NCBI RefSeq assembly: GCF_018607995.1
Contig: NZ_JABBAL010000008.1
Coordinates: 1-64,000, forward strand
Reading direction: 5' to 3'
DNA: 64,000 nt
Source of the DNA: Planktotalea sp.
GTDB lineage: Bacteria > Pseudomonadota > Alphaproteobacteria > Rhodobacterales > Rhodobacteraceae
Shown here one piece after another: positions 37,036-45,729 of this stretch. Position 1 is the stretch's first letter. Every line of letters begins with the position of its first letter. The notes under the pieces were generated by a model, which had not been told where the DNA came from, ran no database searches, and worked only from the letters and a program-made list of their open reading frames with translations. The position numbers and the translations under genes are program-made.

Positions 37036-37577
37036 GCGGAGCACGACCAGAACAAGCGATCCTATCTCGCGACACGGACATGTCAAAAACCGAAGAAACC
37101 CGCGCGGTTATCGAAGGAATGGTGGATGGCCTTAATGACCACCGAATTGCGGACATTGGCGAATTTTTTAGCCAAGGGTTCAGCTGGATGGGCAACACAG
37201 GCTGCGGAACCAAAGAGGGCATCAAAGAATTCCAAGACAACTGGCAAAAGCCATTCCAAGCGGCGTTTTCCGACAAGGTTTGCGTTGATGAGGCCCGCCT
37301 TTACATGGGCGAATGGGCCGCTGCCTTTGGGCGGCAAGAGGCATTGCATTCGGGAACCTTTATGGGTGTAGAACCCACAGGCAAACGTATCCAAATTCGC
37401 TATATGGATTTTTGGAAAGTGGAGAATGGCAAGATCACCGATAATTGGGTGATGGTCGATTTTCCGCATGTACTGGCACAATTGGGCGTAGATGTATTCA
37501 ACGGTCACGGATGGGAAACCTATGACCGTGGTGAGAAAACACCGCCCACCCCAACGACACAAAGAGGACAGAACTGA
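37032..37577 (+). CDS. SnoaL/NTF2-like protein, single-domain (paralogue B)
   Basis: A 181-residue SnoaL-like protein, the only single-domain member of the four here. Core features are [27 protein letters not shown]-like [38 protein letters not shown] and [19 protein letters not shown]. The start at 37032 overlaps the permease stop (ATGA) and has an AAAGG site; a second Met 16 codons on is less favoured. In the middle of the operon between transporter and dehydrogenase genes, it probably acts on an intermediate, but the reaction is unknown. Confidence 0.8.
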   Translation: MSGARPEQAILSRDTDMSKTEETRAVIEGMVDGLNDHRIADIGEFFSQGFSWMGNTGCGTKEGIKEFQDNWQKPFQAAFSDKVCVDEARLYMGEWAAAFGRQEALHSGTFMGVEPTGKRIQIRYMDFWKVENGKITDNWVMVDFPHVLAQLGVDVFNGHGWETYDRGEKTPPTPTTQRGQN

Positions 37578-38905
37578 TGGCTGTAGAATATCTAAAACGT
37601 GGCAAACCCGATACAGAGCGTGCCGAAGACGACGCTAAAACCAAAGCGGTTGTCGAAACTACATTGAAAGATATTGAGCTTCGTGGCGACGCCGCAGTGC
37701 GTGATCTGTCAGCAAAGTTCGACAACTATACGCCCGCGTCATTCAGACTGTCGCAAACTGAAATCGATGATCTCATTGCCTCCCTTTCGGATCGTGAATT
37801 GGCCGACATCAAATTCGCGCAGGAACAGGTCCGCAATTTCGCCCAAGCCCAGCGCGACAGCATGTTGGATGTCGAAGTTGAAACCATGCCCGGCGTTATC
37901 TTGGGCCACAAAAATATCCCCGTGCAATCGGTTGGATGCTACGTTCCGGGTGGTAAATTTCCGATGGTCGCATCCGCCCATATGTCTGTGGCCACCGCGA
38001 CCGTTGCGGGTGTTCCACGGATCATTGCCTGCACTCCACCGTTCAACGGCAAACCAAATGCCGCCGTGATCGCAGCCATGCATCTGGGTGGTGCGCATGA
38101 AATTCACGTTATGGGCGGCATCCAAGCCGTCGGCGCGATGGCGATTGGCACCGAAACCATCGAAGCAGTGCATATGCTTGTTGGCCCGGGCAACGCCTTT
38201 GTAGCGGAGGCCAAGCGTCAACTGTTTGGCCGCGTTGGGATTGATCTGTTTGCTGGCCCGACTGAAACGATGGTCATTGCAGACGAAACCGTAGACGGTG
38301 AGCTATGCGCCACAGACCTTCTGGGCCAAGCCGAGCACGGCTATAACAGCCCCGCCGTTTTGCTGACCAACTCTCGCAAATTGGCCGAAGATACCTTGCG
38401 TGAAATTGATCGCTTGCTGAAAATCCTTCCCACTGCAGACACGGCATCTGTCAGTTGGGCCGATTACGGCGAAGTCGTTTTATGCGATACCTACAACGAA
38501 ATGCTTGCCGTTGCGGATGATATCGCATCCGAGCACGTGCAGGTTATGACTGACCGTGATGATTGGTTCTTGGAACACATGACGTGCTACGGAGCGTTGT
38601 TTCTTGGCGCACGCACCAACGTTTCAAATGGGGACAAAGTAATCGGGACCAATCACACTTTACCAACCAAAAAGGCCGGGCGTTATACAGGTGGGCTTTG
38701 GGTAGGAAAATTCCTTAAGACCCACTCTTACCAAAAAATAACAACTGACGAGGCCGCAACTCTTGTGGGCGAATATGGCAGCCGTTTGTGTATGCTCGAG
38801 GGCTTTGTTGGCCATGCAGAACAATGCAATATCCGTGTTCGGCGATATGGTGGGATAAACGTCCCCTATGGCACAGGCGCGCCTTGTCGGGATGCGGATA
38901 AATAA
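37577..38905 (+). CDS. Histidinol-dehydrogenase-family alcohol dehydrogenase (HpsN-like)
   Basis: A 442-residue NAD-dependent dehydrogenase of the HisD superfamily. Family blocks include [51 protein letters not shown] and the zinc-site segment [13 protein letters not shown], with ASEHVQVM and EGFVGHAEQ further on. It is not in a histidine operon and groups by eye with HpsN-type enzymes, which oxidise a primary alcohol to an acid in sulfopropanediol catabolism. A polyol or sugar alcohol substrate is likely; which one is unknown. Confidence 0.82.
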   Translation: MAVEYLKRGKPDTERAEDDAKTKAVVETTLKDIELRGDAAVRDLSAKFDNYTPASFRLSQTEIDDLIASLSDRELADIKFAQEQVRNFAQAQRDSMLDVEVETMPGVILGHKNIPVQSVGCYVPGGKFPMVASAHMSVATATVAGVPRIIACTPPFNGKPNAAVIAAMHLGGAHEIHVMGGIQAVGAMAIGTETIEAVHMLVGPGNAFVAEAKRQLFGRVGIDLFAGPTETMVIADETVDGELCATDLLGQAEHGYNSPAVLLTNSRKLAEDTLREIDRLLKILPTADTASVSWADYGEVVLCDTYNEMLAVADDIASEHVQVMTDRDDWFLEHMTCYGALFLGARTNVSNGDKVIGTNHTLPTKKAGRYTGGLWVGKFLKTHSYQKITTDEAATLVGEYGSRLCMLEGFVGHAEQCNIRVRRYGGINVPYGTGAPCRDADK

Positions 38906-39952
38906 ATGAATACGGCGCGTGACAATGCCAACTCGATCCATCCGCTACTGGCGGCCCTACGTGATTTTGATGCAGCAAACGTGCAAACGGCTCTTAAGCA
39001 ACACATGACACCCGACGCGGTTGTTCATATGTGTCACCCCTTTGGTGACCTTTCCGCGGATACTTTTTATGACAGCTGCTTTGCCCCCTTGGCCAAAGCA
39101 ATACCTGATCTCGAGCGGCGCGACACGATCCTTGTCAGTGGGCAAACGCCAGAGGGCAACGATTGGATTGGGTGCTGTGGCTCCTATATCGGAACCTTCG
39201 CCGCCCCCTTTTTGGACATTCCACCAACGGGTCATTTGGCCCACATGCGCTTTCACGAATTTTACCGCATCGTTGATGGGCTTGTGGTCGAGGTTCAGGC
39301 CATATGGGATATTCCAGAGTTGATGATGCAAGCCAACGCATGGCCCATGGCCCCAAGTTTGGGCCGTGAATGGCACACACCTGGCCCGATCACACAAGAC
39401 GGCCTGACGGATGCGACGGGGCAAACCGAACGCGCGCAATACTGCCAAAACCAAGTACTGAATATGCTGACAGCACTTACCCGTCATCCCGCAGAACCTG
39501 TGGAGGCTATGGAGCTTGAACGCTTCTGGCACCCCAAGATGACATGGTACGGCCCCGCTGGGATTGGAACGGCGCGTGGCATTGCCGGCTTTCGCCATTG
39601 GCACCAAATTCCTTTTCTGAACGCAATGCCTGATCGCGGGCAGTTTCCCGATGAAACCACCTTCCATTTCTTCGCTGAAGGCGATTACGTCGCTGTAACG
39701 GGATGGCCTGATATGGTGCAAACAGTGACGGGATCGGGATGGATGGGAATTGCGCCGAACGGGCAAAAGATCGAAATGCGGTCCATAGATTTCTGGCGTT
39801 TGGACGGTGGCAAGATTCGCGAAAACTGGGTTTTGGTCGACCTGCTGGATGTATACCGACAACTCGGCGTTGACGTGTTTGCAAGGTTGCGCGAATTCAA
39901 CAAAGCGCGGAATATGTCGGCTTTAAATTTTCCGGTCGGAGATAGCGCATGA
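38906..39952 (+). CDS. SnoaL/NTF2-like protein, two-domain (paralogue C)
   Basis: A 348-residue protein with two SnoaL-like domains (residues about 10-150 and 180-340). Segments PPTGHLAHMRFHEFYRIVDGL and APNGQKIEMRSIDFWRLDGG are the same position in each domain and match paralogues A and B. The start follows the dehydrogenase stop directly with no gap. Similar overall to paralogue A, from which it probably arose by duplication. Catalytic function unknown. Confidence 0.8.
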   Translation: MNTARDNANSIHPLLAALRDFDAANVQTALKQHMTPDAVVHMCHPFGDLSADTFYDSCFAPLAKAIPDLERRDTILVSGQTPEGNDWIGCCGSYIGTFAAPFLDIPPTGHLAHMRFHEFYRIVDGLVVEVQAIWDIPELMMQANAWPMAPSLGREWHTPGPITQDGLTDATGQTERAQYCQNQVLNMLTALTRHPAEPVEAMELERFWHPKMTWYGPAGIGTARGIAGFRHWHQIPFLNAMPDRGQFPDETTFHFFAEGDYVAVTGWPDMVQTVTGSGWMGIAPNGQKIEMRSIDFWRLDGGKIRENWVLVDLLDVYRQLGVDVFARLREFNKARNMSALNFPVGDSA

Positions 39953-40707
39953 ACTTACCCTCCACCCCATCGTTTTCGTTGCAAGGCAAACGTGCTTTAG
40001 TCACCGGTGCTTCTTCTGGGATAGGTCAAGCCTGTGCTGTTGCTATGGCCCAAGCGGGCGCATCCGTTGTCTGCGCAGCCCGCGGCGCTGATCGTTTGAA
40101 TGAAACGGTAGAGGCGATGACAGCTAAACGATGGGATGCGCGGCCGCTCATCCTGGATCAAGCCAACCTTGGATTATTAAAAGAGGTGATGCAGACCCCA
40201 TTTGATGTCGTCATCAATTCAGCGGGAATGGCACGCCACAAACCCGCCTTAGAAACCTTGCCCGAGGATTTTGACGTGGTGATGGATATCAATCTGCGGT
40301 CCGCCTATTTCTTATCAACCTACGCAGCGCAGGCTATGAAGGCCGCGAATATGGCCGGATCAATCATCCATATTTCATCGCAAATGGGCCATGTCGGCGG
40401 TACAGATCGAACGGTCTACTGTGCATCCAAACACGCGCTCGAAGGGATGATAAAAAGCATGGCGATTGAATGGGGATCATTGGGCATCCGCATCAACACC
40501 ATTTGCCCAACCTTTGTTCGCACGCCGCTGACCCAAGTCACTTTGGATGACCCTGAGCGCTCCAAATGGATCAAAGATAAAATCAAACTGGACAGTATGG
40601 GCGAGGTCCAAGATATCATGGGTGCTGCGCTTTATCTGGCATCAGATGCCTCATCGTTGGTCACAGGTACGCATTTGCTTGTGGACGGAGGTTGGACAGC
40701 AGGCTGA
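39949..40707 (+). CDS. Short-chain dehydrogenase/reductase
   Basis: A 252-residue classical SDR. The cofactor motif TGASSGIGQACAVA is near residue 20, the NAG-type motif is INSAGMA, the catalytic serine is in IHISSQMGH and the Tyr-Lys pair in VYCASKHALEGM. The C-terminus LVTGTHLLVDGGWTAG is family-typical. Probably oxidises or reduces a hydroxyl of the pathway substrate. Overlaps genes on both sides. Confidence 0.92.
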   Translation: MNLPSTPSFSLQGKRALVTGASSGIGQACAVAMAQAGASVVCAARGADRLNETVEAMTAKRWDARPLILDQANLGLLKEVMQTPFDVVINSAGMARHKPALETLPEDFDVVMDINLRSAYFLSTYAAQAMKAANMAGSIIHISSQMGHVGGTDRTVYCASKHALEGMIKSMAIEWGSLGIRINTICPTFVRTPLTQVTLDDPERSKWIKDKIKLDSMGEVQDIMGAALYLASDASSLVTGTHLLVDGGWTAG

Positions 40708-41726
40708 TGGCAGATCGCGTTACATCTTTGCAAGTCGCGCAACTGGCTGGTGTCAGCCAATCAGCCGTGAGCCGCGTTTTCACCAAAGGGGCGTCGGTTA
40801 GCCCAAAAACCGCGCTTAAGGTTCGCGAAGCGGCTTTGGAACTTGGCTATCGGCCCAATGTCCTCGCCAGATCATTGATCACCGGTAAAAGCCGTATCAT
40901 CGGATTGATCGTCGCCTACTTGGACAACTATTTTTATCCGTTGGCACTCGAGAAACTATCGAACTCATTGCAAGCAGAAGGCTATCACGTTCTGGTCTTC
41001 ATGGCATCGAACGATACCCAATCGACAGGTCAAGTAATCGACGAATTATTGGATTACCAAGTTGATGGCATCATCACGGCCAGTGTTGGCCTATCAAGTG
41101 ATTTGACGGCACGATGTGAAGCGGCGGGCGTACCCGTCGTTTTGTTCAATCGCTCGCAAGATACATCGGACCACTCTGCTGTCACCTCAAACAACTTTGC
41201 TGGTGGTCAATCCGTTGCAGCCTTTTTTGCTGCGGCCGGTCACAAGCATATCGCCTATATCGGCGGTTGGGAAGGTGCGTCCACCCAACGCGAACGTGAA
41301 GCCGGTTTTAGAGATGGCTTGGCCCAAGCCGGCTTGCCGCTTGTTGCGCACGGGATGGGCCAGTTTACCGTTGAGGGTGCCAAAGAGGCCGCACGTCAAA
41401 TGTTTGACTGCCCGACGCCACCAGATGCCGTCTTTGTCGCGACAGATCACATGGCATTTGCCGTGATGGACGTCATCCGTAGCGAGCTGGCATTGAGTAT
41501 TCCAACGGATGTCAGTGTCATCGGGTATGACGACGTGCCGCCCTCGGCTTGGGCCGCGTATGACCTCACCACCGTGCGCCAACGCGCCAACGTCATGGTT
41601 CAAGAAACCGTCGTGCTGATGTTGGACAAAATCAGCAACCCGGCCTCTGAGCCCCGCCATATCAAAGTGGATAGCCCGCTTGTCATCAGAAGCTCTGCCA
41701 AAATTCCAGGAGGATGGACCCGATGA
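40707..41726 (+). CDS. LacI-family transcriptional regulator
   Basis: A 339-residue LacI/GalR-type regulator. The helix-turn-helix SLQVAQLAGVSQSAVSRVFT is at residues 6-25 and the hinge LGYRPNVLARSLITGKS follows; a periplasmic-binding-protein-like effector domain fills the rest. It lies inside the operon it most likely controls: two matching inverted palindromes flank the divergent promoter at 32.6 kb. The ATG at 40707 overlaps the SDR stop by one base. Confidence 0.93.
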   Translation: MADRVTSLQVAQLAGVSQSAVSRVFTKGASVSPKTALKVREAALELGYRPNVLARSLITGKSRIIGLIVAYLDNYFYPLALEKLSNSLQAEGYHVLVFMASNDTQSTGQVIDELLDYQVDGIITASVGLSSDLTARCEAAGVPVVLFNRSQDTSDHSAVTSNNFAGGQSVAAFFAAAGHKHIAYIGGWEGASTQREREAGFRDGLAQAGLPLVAHGMGQFTVEGAKEAARQMFDCPTPPDAVFVATDHMAFAVMDVIRSELALSIPTDVSVIGYDDVPPSAWAAYDLTTVRQRANVMVQETVVLMLDKISNPASEPRHIKVDSPLVIRSSAKIPGGWTR

Positions 41727-42691
41727 AAGGTTTTTCAAATCGGTTCGCCGATTTCCCTGATTATATTCTGGGGATCACCCAAGAAATTTGGGAACATCGC
41801 AACCTTGCAACTTTGCATCACTATTATGCCCCCGATATTCCGGTACGCTCTCCGGGGTCCATTGTGTTCGGGAATGAAGGCGTAATTGGTGCCACTATGG
41901 CAACGCTTGCTGAATTCCCTGATCGGCGGTTGCTTGGTGAGGATGTGATTTGGTCTGGTACGCCCGAAGAGGGCATGCTGTCGTCCCACCGCATTTTAAC
42001 AACAGCGACCCATCTGGGTAATGGTGTCTATGGCAAAGCAACCGGCAAAAAGCTGCGTTACCGTGTGATTGCTGATTGTCATGCGATCGACAATCAAATC
42101 AATGACGAATGGTTGATCCGTGATCAAGGGGCCGTGGTCCGCCAGCTTGGCTGGGACCCAAAAGAATACGCGATCGATTTGATCGAACGCGAAGGCGGCG
42201 CTGACAAGTGCGTGCAGCCCTTCCATCCCTCTATCGACAAGGCCGGTCCATACACGGGTCGCGGCAATGACAATGAATGGGGTGCCAAATACGCCGATAT
42301 CTTGAACCGCATTATGGGTGCCGACCTGGGCGTTATCCCAGCCGAATACGACCGTGCGGTGACAGGGTTTTACCCAGGTGGAAAGGAACTGATTTCCACG
42401 GATGGCGTCGATGATTTTTGGATCGGCCTGCGCGCCGCGTTCCCATCTGCCAGCTTCACAATTGACCATCAAATCGGACGCGAAGACCCGATGATGTCAC
42501 CACGTGCCGCCATCCGTTGGAGCCTAACGGGCAAGCACGATGGATGGGGCGCATTTGGTGAACCGTCAGGTTCAGAAGTTCATGTGATGGGAGCCAGCCA
42601 TGTTGAGTTTGGCCCATGGGGCATTCGCCGCGAATACACACTTTTTGACGAAACTTCGATCTGGAAACAGATCGCGATGAAGACGGGGTAA
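41723..42691 (+). CDS. SnoaL/NTF2-like protein, two-domain (paralogue D)
   Basis: A 322-residue protein of the same group as the three others, the most divergent by eye. It reads ITQEIWEHRNLATLHHYYAPD in domain one, and FYPGGKELISTDGVDDFWIGL, then IRWSLTGKHDGWGAFGEPSG in domain two. I prefer the ATG at 41723, which overlaps the LacI stop and lies nine bases after an AGGAGG; the ATG at 41714 abuts that site. Function unknown. Confidence 0.78.
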   Translation: MKGFSNRFADFPDYILGITQEIWEHRNLATLHHYYAPDIPVRSPGSIVFGNEGVIGATMATLAEFPDRRLLGEDVIWSGTPEEGMLSSHRILTTATHLGNGVYGKATGKKLRYRVIADCHAIDNQINDEWLIRDQGAVVRQLGWDPKEYAIDLIEREGGADKCVQPFHPSIDKAGPYTGRGNDNEWGAKYADILNRIMGADLGVIPAEYDRAVTGFYPGGKELISTDGVDDFWIGLRAAFPSASFTIDHQIGREDPMMSPRAAIRWSLTGKHDGWGAFGEPSGSEVHVMGASHVEFGPWGIRREYTLFDETSIWKQIAMKTG

Positions 42692-42695
42692 TGCC

Positions 42696-43664
42696 ATGAC
42701 ACCAGCAGAAATGGAAAAACGGGTTGTCCGGTACGGTGACCTGATTCCTTGCAAAACGGCCTTTATCGATGCCCATACCCCCGGCAGCGATCAAAAGGAA
42801 AACTTCACCATCATTGGTGGTGGAGTGAGTGAAAGTGCCGACCAACATGTGCACATAAATGACACACCTGGCTTTAACATTGGGGCTGCGGGCCAACCAC
42901 CCAAATGCCGTAACTCGCTACACAGCCACACGACGGCCGAGGTGTTCTTTGTCCTGAAAGGGCGCTGGCGGTTCTTTTGGGGACGCTGGGGCGATGCGGG
43001 TGAGGTCACGCTTGAAGAAGGCGATATCATCAATATCCCGACGGGCATCTTTCGCGGCTTTGAAAACATCGGGACTGATTACGGAATGATCATGGCAGTT
43101 CTCGGTGGTGACGATGCGGGTGGCGGCGTAACTTGGGCACCACAAGTGATCCAAGACGCAGCACAGCACGGGCTGGTATTGGGTGAAAACGGGCAGCTGT
43201 ATGATACCAAGCAAGGGGCGACACTGCCTGACGGTGTAAATCCAATGCCAGTTTTAAGTGATGCAGTGCTTGCCAAAATATCTGAACCCACCGCATTGGA
43301 TGTAATCCCACGCCATGTGGCACGTTATCTTGATCTGATGGGACTGGCTGGTAAATCACCTGCCAAAGTCATCGGAGAAGACGCAATCCTACCCGATAAA
43401 CCGGGCTTTGATGTTGAATTCCTTGGGCGCGGATCGTTGAGCGATAATCCAATCTCGATTGAACATTCCGTTGTCTTGATGCCGATGCGCGGCCACTGGC
43501 AACTGTCTTGGGAGGGGGGAGCATCAACCTTAAACCCCGGTGATACATGCCTGCTGCCTGCAGGTTTTGCGCATAACCTGAACCCCTCCATGACAGGCGA
43601 AGCCAGCCTTTATCGTGTTATTTCCAACGACGATCCAGCGGGACCAACCTGGACCGGAAAATAG
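42696..43664 (+). CDS. Bicupin-domain protein
   Basis: A 322-residue protein with two cupin folds. The first (residues about 60-135) has HSHTTAEVFFVLKG supplying two histidines and a glutamate for a metal, but the usual fourth ligand (a His after the PxG turn) is replaced by Arg in PTGIFRGFEN. The second cupin (residues about 245-310, GHWQLSWEGG, LPAGFAHNL) lacks the HxH motif and may be structural. Dioxygenase or isomerase activity is possible; no substrate is evident. Confidence 0.82.
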   Translation: MTPAEMEKRVVRYGDLIPCKTAFIDAHTPGSDQKENFTIIGGGVSESADQHVHINDTPGFNIGAAGQPPKCRNSLHSHTTAEVFFVLKGRWRFFWGRWGDAGEVTLEEGDIINIPTGIFRGFENIGTDYGMIMAVLGGDDAGGGVTWAPQVIQDAAQHGLVLGENGQLYDTKQGATLPDGVNPMPVLSDAVLAKISEPTALDVIPRHVARYLDLMGLAGKSPAKVIGEDAILPDKPGFDVEFLGRGSLSDNPISIEHSVVLMPMRGHWQLSWEGGASTLNPGDTCLLPAGFAHNLNPSMTGEASLYRVISNDDPAGPTWTGK

Positions 43665-43697
43665 CACCTTGCTGAAAAAAAATTTGAAAGAAGTACC

Positions 43698-44825
43698 ATG
43701 ACCAAAATCCTGACCTCACATGTTGGCAGCTTGCCTCGAACTCAAGATGTTGTTGATTTCATTTTTGCACGCGAAAACGAACAACCTTTCGACCAAGCCG
43801 CTTTTGACAAGGCGATGACTTCAGCTGTTGATGAAACAGTCGCCAAACAGGTCAAAGCCGGTATTGATATTGTAAGCGATGGCGAGACCTCGAAAATCTC
43901 GTATGCCACATACGTTAAGGACCGCTACACAGGGTTTTCCGGCGACAGCCCCCGCAATGCGCCAGCCGACCTAAAGATGTTTCCTGGGTTCTTGAATAGA
44001 CTGGCCGATGATGGTGGGACACCGCAATATGCGCGCCCAATGTGCACAGGAGACGTGACATCAAAAGGCCAAGGTGAGTTGCAAAAAGACATCGATAATC
44101 TAAAGGGCGCGATGGCTAAGCACGGTGCCAAACGGGGCTTTATGAATGCTGCATCACCGGGGGTGATTTCGCTATTCCTGCAAAACGATTACTACAAAAC
44201 GCGTGAGGCATATCTTGCGGCCCTCGCAGACGCGATGCGCGTAGAATACGAAACCATTGTTGCCTCTGGCCTTGATCTACAATTGGATTGCCCTGATCTG
44301 GCTTTGTCGCGGCACATGCTGTTCCAAGACCTATCGGACACAGAATTCCTAAAGGTGGCGGCATCCCATGTGGAAGCCCTAAATCACGCTTTGGAAAACG
44401 TCCCAGAGGACAAGGTACGCATTCACATCTGTTGGGGCAATTACGAGGGACCGCATTGTTGCGATATCCCGATGGAGACCGTTTTCTCGACCCTGATGTC
44501 CGCCAAAGCCCAATACCTTCTGTTTGAAACATCCAATCCGCGCCACGCTCATGAATGGACCGTTTTCCGTGATCGTAAGTCTGAAATCCCTGAAAACAAA
44601 ATCCTTGTACCGGGTGTGGTTGACACTACCACAAACTTTGTCGAACACCCAGAATTGGTGGCACAGCGGGTTGAACGGTTCACCGGAATCATCGGAACAG
44701 ATCGCGTTATCGCGGGCTCTGACTGCGGGTTCGGAACCTTTGCGGGGTTCGGCGCGGTTGATCCAGACATCGCATATGCCAAGCTCACCAGCCTTTCTGA
44801 GGGTGCCGCACTGGTAAAAGGATAA
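43698..44825 (+). CDS. MetE-like zinc enzyme (cobalamin-independent methionine synthase II family)
   Basis: A 375-residue single-barrel relative of the MetE C-terminal domain. All four zinc-site positions appear: His243 and Cys245 in RIHICWGNYEG, Glu277 in LLFETSNPRHAHEW, and Cys343 in IAGSDCGFGTFAG. It lacks the N-terminal MetE half that holds polyglutamyl-folate, and opens ILTSHVGSLPRTQ. Relatives include epoxyalkane:CoM transferase and uncharacterised methyltransferases. In this catabolic context it may remove a methyl group or add a thiol to the substrate, rather than make methionine; this is inference. Confidence 0.85.
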   Translation: MTKILTSHVGSLPRTQDVVDFIFARENEQPFDQAAFDKAMTSAVDETVAKQVKAGIDIVSDGETSKISYATYVKDRYTGFSGDSPRNAPADLKMFPGFLNRLADDGGTPQYARPMCTGDVTSKGQGELQKDIDNLKGAMAKHGAKRGFMNAASPGVISLFLQNDYYKTREAYLAALADAMRVEYETIVASGLDLQLDCPDLALSRHMLFQDLSDTEFLKVAASHVEALNHALENVPEDKVRIHICWGNYEGPHCCDIPMETVFSTLMSAKAQYLLFETSNPRHAHEWTVFRDRKSEIPENKILVPGVVDTTTNFVEHPELVAQRVERFTGIIGTDRVIAGSDCGFGTFAGFGAVDPDIAYAKLTSLSEGAALVKG

Positions 44826-44831
44826 CCGATC

Positions 44832-45527
44832 ATGACCCCATCTTTACTCAAATGCTTGCAATCAGTGGACACACCAACGGTTTGCAACGCCATCGAAGTG
44901 GCGCAGGGAAAACGCGGCTTTGATGCATTCACGCGCGGTACAATGCTGTGCAGCGCACCGGACGAGCCCGCGATGGTTGGCTACGCTCGAACAGCCAGGA
45001 TTGCTGCCGTCAATGCCCCAACCGAGCCACCCGAGGTGATCAAAGAACGCCGCATGGCATATTATAGACACATGGCCCAAGCCCCCATGCCGGCGGTCGC
45101 TGTTGTTGAGGATATGGATTTTCCAGACTGCATCGGTGCTTATTGGGGCGAAATCAATACTACAGTGCACAAAGGCTTTGGGCTTTCAGGCACCCTGACC
45201 AACGGTGTCATGCGCGACCTTGGGGATGTACCTTCGGGGTATCCCGTCGTTGCAGGGTCAATTGGCCCTAGCCATGGTTTCGTCCATGTCAAAGAAATTG
45301 GAACGCCCGTCGAAATTTTCGGCATGGTGGTAGAGGAAGGCGATTTGATCCACGCAGATCGCCATGGCGGGGTTGTCCTTCCCAAGGACGTCATCGAGAC
45401 GTTGGAGGGAGCCATCGAGAAATTGCTCTCGACAGAACACCTGATATTAGAACCAGCCCGCAAAGCTGATTTTGATTTTGATAGGTTTGAAAAAGCTTGG
45501 ACTCAGTTTGAAAATAGCCGGACTTAA
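44832..45527 (+). CDS. RraA-like aldolase/hydrolase family protein
   Basis: A 231-residue RraA-fold protein, the family of 4-hydroxy-4-methyl-2-oxoglutarate and carboxy-hydroxy-oxoadipate aldolases. The conserved active-site stretch is GTLTNGVMRDLGDVPS, with the Arg-Asp pair near residues 126-127, and VHVKEIGTPVEIFGMVVEEGD and HADRHGGVVLPKD later. It closes the island after six bases. A role in cleaving a keto acid to pyruvate or oxaloacetate is the family expectation, unproven here. No clear terminator follows. Confidence 0.82.
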   Translation: MTPSLLKCLQSVDTPTVCNAIEVAQGKRGFDAFTRGTMLCSAPDEPAMVGYARTARIAAVNAPTEPPEVIKERRMAYYRHMAQAPMPAVAVVEDMDFPDCIGAYWGEINTTVHKGFGLSGTLTNGVMRDLGDVPSGYPVVAGSIGPSHGFVHVKEIGTPVEIFGMVVEEGDLIHADRHGGVVLPKDVIETLEGAIEKLLSTEHLILEPARKADFDFDRFEKAWTQFENSRT

Positions 45528-45729
45528 AACACAAGTTTCTGCGCCATTCTTGAGCAGCCGCGTAACGGTGTTCGGTCAAAGTAAGTAAATTCGTTAGGCA
45601 GCCCAATACAGCGATTTTATTATAGGGAAGTTCGCTAACAGCCGTGACGTCAAAGCAGACATCTGAATTACTTGCAGCATTTGTAAGTTCGGGCTCACTG
45701 CTGACCTTCACAAAACTAAACGCCCATCC

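Noticed and set aside
45391-45711. Minus-strand frame crossing the RraA gene end (residues reading ELPYNKIAVLGCLTNLL)
   Set aside because: About half overlaps a real gene antisense; the rest has no family I can name. It could be a fragment of a lost gene but evidence is too thin to annotate.
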